64,000 bases of DNA from Membranipora membranacea. Its lineage: Eukaryota > Bryozoa > Gymnolaemata > Cheilostomatida > Membraniporidae. The translations under genes were made by a program, and so were the position numbers. The stretch is from positions 24,046,025-24,110,024 of the forward strand of contig OU612070.1 of NCBI GenBank assembly GCA_914767715.1, given 5' to 3'. This document shows positions 59,361 to 64,000 of this stretch, in pieces. The notes under the pieces are model-generated. The model did not search any database. It was not told where the DNA came from and saw nothing but the letters and a program-made list of their open reading frames with translations. How positions within the stretch are numbered: the first letter of the stretch is position 1; each line of letters opens with the position of its first letter.

Positions 59361-61143
59361 AGTAAAAAACGAGCGAACAATAATGCAGCGTATAAAAATA
59401 TGTTCTGTGTTCAAATAGTATTTCTAATTGACATCAAAATGTGAAAGACGTATTCCGCATGTTTTAATTGAACTCACAAAATTGATGCCGGGATAAGATG
59501 ACCATCCGAATACATGATGCCATGAATATTATAGTATTAAACTATATGCCTGCAATAAAATAAGGTTAGATATGCTACTCTGGTAATAAATAATTTGTAG
59601 ATAACATACTTCATAACAGAACTGTGAAAATATTATCGCTTTTTGTCTATTATTATACAACGCAGTGATGCATTTTGCAAGAGCTTATCCAAAAATAGAT
59701 AGAAAAATAATGCACAGATAGAAAATTATGATACTTACACTTGAGTCACATTGAGTAAAGAATAGATGTCGTTGAATAAATGTGGGTTGCAGTACAAGTT
59801 TGTTTTAATTTGACTGCTGCCTAAAATGTTACAGATGCGCTAGACAGAAATACACATTGCACTGCATCAGGATACGATTACAGTGCACAGACACCTGGTT
59901 GATAGTGTTTGATAGTGTTGAAGCAGTAAAAATTTGATTTGATATTGGTTTTATGTAGTAACCATGGAGACTGCCATAATTGATTGCACTTCGATTGTGG
60001 GAATTTGGCAATATATTTCAGCTTCAAGCCACACAATTGGTATACCAATGCACTCAGTGTATTTCAACAGTGGATAATAAATAAATCTGTAATCTGTAAA
60101 TGTGCCAAGGTACATAAAATAACAATGTTTTCTATTCTTTCTATCGATAAAAACAGACATTACAGAACTAAACCAGTTCTGAAAGGTACATAACATAAAT
60201 TCCATGAAAACCAAAGGTAAGGGTGCGTTGATATCCCTCCAAGTCTTTCGTTTTTTGTGTGAAATTATCTGGGTGTATGAAATGGCCTTACAACGTCTCA
60301 AGACTTATGAGAAAGCGTCTTATGAGCTTTAACGCAACCGTCGCCAGCAACTGGTCAAGGCTTCTTTACTTATAAGATTTATCACCTGCTAAAGTGATGG
60401 ATAAACACAGGTACTTGTTCCCATTGGCATGCCCCTCCCTTTTGCCATGCACTATTTATACCGAACATTTGTGGTATCAAAATGAGGTCACACAGATAGC
60501 CAGAATGTGAATAGCACAGTGAGGGAACATCTGTTTACAAACATGGTACAGTTTGAATTTATCAGGGTTGGAGAGTATTGATGTAAGATGATGCAGTAGA
60601 AGTGGGAACGGCAAACTGTTCTGGTGTAAAAATTATGAGGGAAAATGATAAGAATTCTTTAACACTGGCTTGGGACCAGGTTATTTGTGCAATGAACTGA
60701 TTCATTGATTTGTGTAATCAATGAGAAAACGGGGTTGTGCTCTACTTAAACAAGTGAGAGCAACTCTTATTTTTGAACAGATGTAATTTATGATAGGTAC
60801 AGCAAGCCCACTTATATCATCTCTAAAATATTGCTTGATGTCTACTGATAACTCAACAATACAAAGCCACTGAAAAATTGATAACTAACATAATTAATAT
60901 CGGTGATATCAGTTCGAATCTTGACACAGAAGAAGCAAAAAAGTGAAATAATACCACATGTCCTCTACTCTAAAACCTGAGTCTCTTGCAATGTTTGACT
61001 AGTGGCCAGGGAGAAGGTGGGTGTGAGTCATACTACAGCCCACTGCACTCTGTGCTTAGTATATGTCACTAGATCAGACTTTCACTTTGGTTGCTGAGTA
61101 TAAATAACAACAACTTGACTTGCGCATAAACAGAATACATACA

Positions 61144-61144
<1 letters not shown>
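59361..61144. other. Intergenic region, mainly unclassified
   Basis: No gene is recognised. Around 60015-60095, CACACAATTGGTATACC and TTTCAACAGTGGATAATAAA resemble the 3' tail of the RT-type elements at 42.1 kb. Near 60975-61010, AAAACCTGAGTCTCTTGCAA is a weak relative of the 61.2-kb terminal repeat. Confidence 0.4.

Positions 61145-61181
<37 letters not shown>
61145..61181. repeat. (TA)n microsatellite
   Basis: About 18 TA dinucleotides occur in a row just before the 61.2-kb element. Confidence 0.9.
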
Positions 61182-61185
<4 letters not shown>

Positions 61186-61202
61186 AGAAGTAGTATTCAA
61201 AT

Positions 61203-61817
61203 CACAGGTCTACTCCAAAACCTGGGACTTTGGCAATGTTTGACTGCCCCCCCCCCCTGAGTAATTTTCTGTTTGAAAGACTACATTACGTACAGAAAAA
61301 GTCCAGTTCTGTATGGGCAATAGCCAGTTTTATGTAAAACTCATAATAGAGGGTTTGTCGGTGCAAGACAAAGTTTAGGTACTTAGTCTGATCCAACATG
61401 CGGTTTTTGTAAGACATGTTGTGGGACATGTCTTACAGCACACAAGAACAATGGGTTTTTAACAATCTAGGCTGTATAACAATGCTGTACTGTAAGTGTT
61501 TATAAGCCTTGGCTATTTCTGAATTTATCCTCGTCTGCGCATGAGTGCAAAAGATTTTGAACTGAAATTATTTGCTAGAAGAGCTACAGGTGACTAAATC
61601 CATCAAATAAGGTATGTATGAGCCGCTTAGGAGGTAGTCTTTCAAACAGAGTACTCAGGGAAGTGCTGTCCAAATTTCTTTCGACTCCAGAGACCATGAA
61701 AGTTGGATGTGTCTTCTCAACCATGAATCACCTTCAAACAACAAAACAAAATGAAAAACTCAAGGGGGAGGGGCAGTCAAACATTGCCAAAGTCCCAGGT
61801 TTTGGAGTAGACCTGTG
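61203..61817. mobile_element. 615-bp non-autonomous DNA transposon with perfect 48-bp terminal inverted repeats
   Basis: The left terminus 61203-61250 begins CACAGGTCTACTCCAAAACC and ends TGTTTGACTGCCCC. The right terminus 61770-61817 is its exact reverse complement over all 48 bases. A second, inner inverted pair (CTGTTTGAAAGACTAC near 61269, GTAGTCTTTCAAACAG near 61634) lies inside. No transposase is encoded and no clear target duplication is visible. The identical termini suggest recent insertion. Diverged relatives lie at 9655-9830, about 60.98 kb and 62.06-62.27 kb. Confidence 0.85.
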
Positions 61818-62054
61818 GTAGTAGTGTAACTAAGCTAAGGCCTAGGGATGGTGGTTTCTGCTGACAGCTGTGACTGAATTAGTTCATTGCTGATAGTAAA
61901 ACTAAAAGATGACATAATGATTCATCCATCTCAGTATTGACACATTGTTTGAATATTGATCACTGGATCACTGCAAAACAAAATTGTCGGTGCGTGATCA
62001 AGGTTCATAAGCCTATCTTAGCCAATGTGCCATTAGCATGCTGTCTCGACTCAC

Positions 62055-62270
62055 TCTACTAGTTGAAAATGTAGGGCCTTCCTCGCAATACATACAACTC
62101 TGTGTAGGCCTGATAATGGGTCTCTGGCAATGTCCCACTGGCCCCCGTAGGTTTTGTTTGAAGGTTGTTCATGTCCAAATTTCTTTTGACTCCAAAGATA
62201 GTTGGATGTATCTCTTAAATCGTGAACTACCTTCAAACAGCAACAACATAATCAGATTCTAAATAGGGCC
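62055..62270. repeat. Diverged interior of the 61.2-kb element family
   Basis: GTCCAAATTTCTTTTGACTCC and CTACCTTCAAACAGCAACAA correspond to GTCCAAATTTCTTTCGACTCC and CACCTTCAAACAACAAAAC inside the element at 61203-61817. A terminal-like GTCTCTGGCAATGTCCCACT precedes them. Confidence 0.6.
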
Positions 62271-62677
62271 AGAAAACTCGGTCAGAGGAGAAGGTTTTTG
62301 AGTAGACCTATGGGCCCTTCATACCACCACATAACTGGACTTTAATTTGTAATGCATGTGGTTGGCAAATTATACGCAGCAACTGATTATCAATATCGGG
62401 GGGGGGGGGGGGAGAATTAGAATGATTTATGATGTCAATAAAACAAGGTTAAAACCTCACAACTACACCTATTCTATCAATATAATACTCTGATTTTCAC
62501 AACAAACAGTTCGTGCAAACCATAAAGGCTGCTGATTATTCTTTGTGGTGCCAATAGGGTGGTATCTGAACCCTCCCACCGCTTTCAACAGAAAATTTCT
62601 TTTCTTGCACGCTGTATAAGTGAGTGAGTATTTATGGGCTAGTTTGCACAATAATATTTTCTCTGTTGCAGGAAGAT

Positions 62678-64000
62678 ATGATGAGAAGGGCTGTTAATGT
62701 CACTCGACCATGTCAGTGTATGCATATCAAAAGCAAGTGCACTGACCCGCAACAGAAGTCACTTTCAAACCTCAGCTCTTTGCAGTGTTTCAAAAGCAAA
62801 GGAAGGGACCGGATCAATGTCCCTCCAATAATATACAATAAACATAGCCATGATATTTCTGACTTTACATTTGAACCGCATGAAAATAATCAGCAAAAAT
62901 CCTACACCAAGATCATACTGACAGGCTTTATTGTCGGGTCTGGGACACTGCTATGGGATCAGCAAAAAGTAAACGCAGCAGAGAAGGATCTAAACGTGGA
63001 GGAGAAGAAGTCTCTATGGTTACTCAAGGCTTGTAAAGATAACGACCTGCAGGCTATTCACAAACTCATCAAAGATGGGGTAAGTGGACTATAGGAGTCG
63101 TAGTAAAAAGTGATCGGTGGCACATTTTGTTATGTTACTCTATCTCTTTATATGAAGTTATCCATTTGTCATCAACTAGAAATGATAATGAAAAGTTCAT
63201 AGAGCTTCTTGCGTGCTGCCTCCACCAATTTAATTTGAACGGATTTAATTTCGACATGTGTGGGATAATGATTCTGGAACAATAAAGTATGGTCAACTGA
63301 CTGGACAGTTATGTCACCTTGTAATTCATTTTGAATGAGCAGGTAGATGTTAACGCTAAGCATTATCTAGGCTGGACACCTCTCATGGTGGCTGCTATGA
63401 ATGGACACTTCGTAGCGGTGAAGACACTCCTTGACTCTAAGGCTAATCCTAATATTCCCGACAGCTACTCGCAAGCTGGTAAGAACTGACTGTGGTACTA
63501 AGGCTACATCAACGGCTCACATTACATGTAAACCAAGTTTGGTCCGTTTACCTACATTTGGTGATTTCCCCTTCACTGGTAACGGCGCATCATGACCAGT
63601 GGAAGGAGAGCAACTAGTATGCAGGCAAAGTAGATCAAGCTCAATTGTTTGCTCACTTTCCCCGCCTTTTATTGCATGATATTCCTTTCTCATTATTTTG
63701 TGTAAGGCACCACTGCGACTGCTACTGCGCCAGCTAATATGCGGCTACTACAAGCGCTAAGTCAACCACTTTTACTGCTGTCACTAAGACCGTTACCACA
63801 TTCGATTCTGTGATCGCTATGACATGTAGCTACGAACACTATTACGACCTGTACCTTTTAGTAGCTCTCAATAGTAGACTTGTTTAGTGTGAACACTACT
63901 ATATCTGTATAGTTTCATGTTAGACCTAGTGATTCAGCTGTGACATTCTGTTCTTACTCTAGGGAGGCTGGCAAAAGAGACTGGGATTCCAAGGAAGCAG
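62678..64000 (+). CDS. CLPB: Mitochondrial disaggregase CLPB (5' part, cut by window edge)
   Basis: CLPB (Skd3) is an AAA+ protein disaggregase of the mitochondrial intermembrane space with N-terminal ankyrin repeats. Only the N-terminal part is inside the window. Exons are 62678-63079 (134 codons), 63343-63478, and one starting at 63963 that runs off the edge, with phases 0 and 1 matching. The start MMRRAVNVTRPCQCMHIK is basic, as in an import presequence. A hydrophobic segment (KIILTGFIVGSGTLL) at about residues 85-100 corresponds to the segment before the PARL cut in mammals. Ankyrin repeats follow: LWLLKACKDNDLQAIHKLIK, then VDVNAKHYLGWTPLMVAAMN, the latter almost the human [20 protein letters not shown]. 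The third exon, GRLAKETGIPRKQ, matches the VYKTAKEQGIHS region. An acceptor (GTTGCAG) just before the ATG implies a non-coding first exon. The AAA+ domain must lie to the right. Confidence 0.93.

Noticed and set aside
61618-61821. 67-codon open frame at the right end of the 61.2-kb element
   Set aside because: It runs into the terminal inverted repeat and has no transposase features. It is a by-product of the element sequence.

Overview
The window is animal nuclear DNA. It is AT-rich, its genes are split by GT-AG introns, and it is full of decayed retrotransposons, foldback elements and satellites. The proteins point to a marine invertebrate, most likely a spiralian (mollusc, brachiopod or annelid grade): a conodipine-like phospholipase A2, a 'short-chain collagen C4' protein and a protein of about 32 EGF modules, beside conserved housekeeping genes. 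The species cannot be fixed from the sequence alone. Gene models were built by hand from splice sites, reading phase and family resemblance. No transcript evidence was available.

Layout. 1-6.5 kb: retrotransposon debris. 6.7-7.8 kb (minus): a complete three-exon YPEL5 orthologue. 7.8-12.6 kb: no recognisable gene, with fragments of one DNA-transposon family and a perfect palindrome. 12.7-22.1 kb (plus): FRMD8. Its intron 1 holds a complete antisense two-exon secreted PLA2 gene with its own TATA box and polyA signal. It also has two interchangeable versions of one FERM-domain exon. Its introns carry several foldback elements. 23.3-34.0 kb (plus): a 20-exon gene for a secreted 1,242-residue EGF-repeat protein. 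34-38 kb: a reverse-transcriptase remnant, a hairpin and a 9/18/27-bp minisatellite. 38.4-45.9 kb: a duplicated block holding two lineage-specific rhodopsin-like GPCR copies on the minus strand. The first is broken and has a Gly-rich, collagen-like second extracellular loop. The second lost everything after TM4. 45.9-46.6 kb: a 25-bp minisatellite abutting the 5' end of GPCR copy 2. 46.8-51.5 kb: a foldback element, a 151-bp satellite and a degenerate ~220-bp repeat. 53.0-57.8 kb (plus): a short-chain collagen gene whose promoter and first exon are tandemly duplicated. 58.5-62.3 kb: an RT remnant and a 615-bp element with perfect 48-bp terminal inverted repeats. 62.7 kb to the right edge (plus): the 5' part of CLPB.

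The genes do not form one pathway. YPEL5 (CTLH E3 ligase), FRMD8 (iRhom/ADAM17 sheddase cofactor) and CLPB (mitochondrial disaggregase) are conserved cellular genes. The PLA2, EGF-repeat protein and short-chain collagen are all predicted to be secreted and look like lineage-expanded extracellular products. The points most worth a second look are the duplicated FRMD8 exon, the nested antisense PLA2 gene, the GPCR with a collagen-like loop, the duplicated collagen promoter and the TTAA-flanked MITE family.
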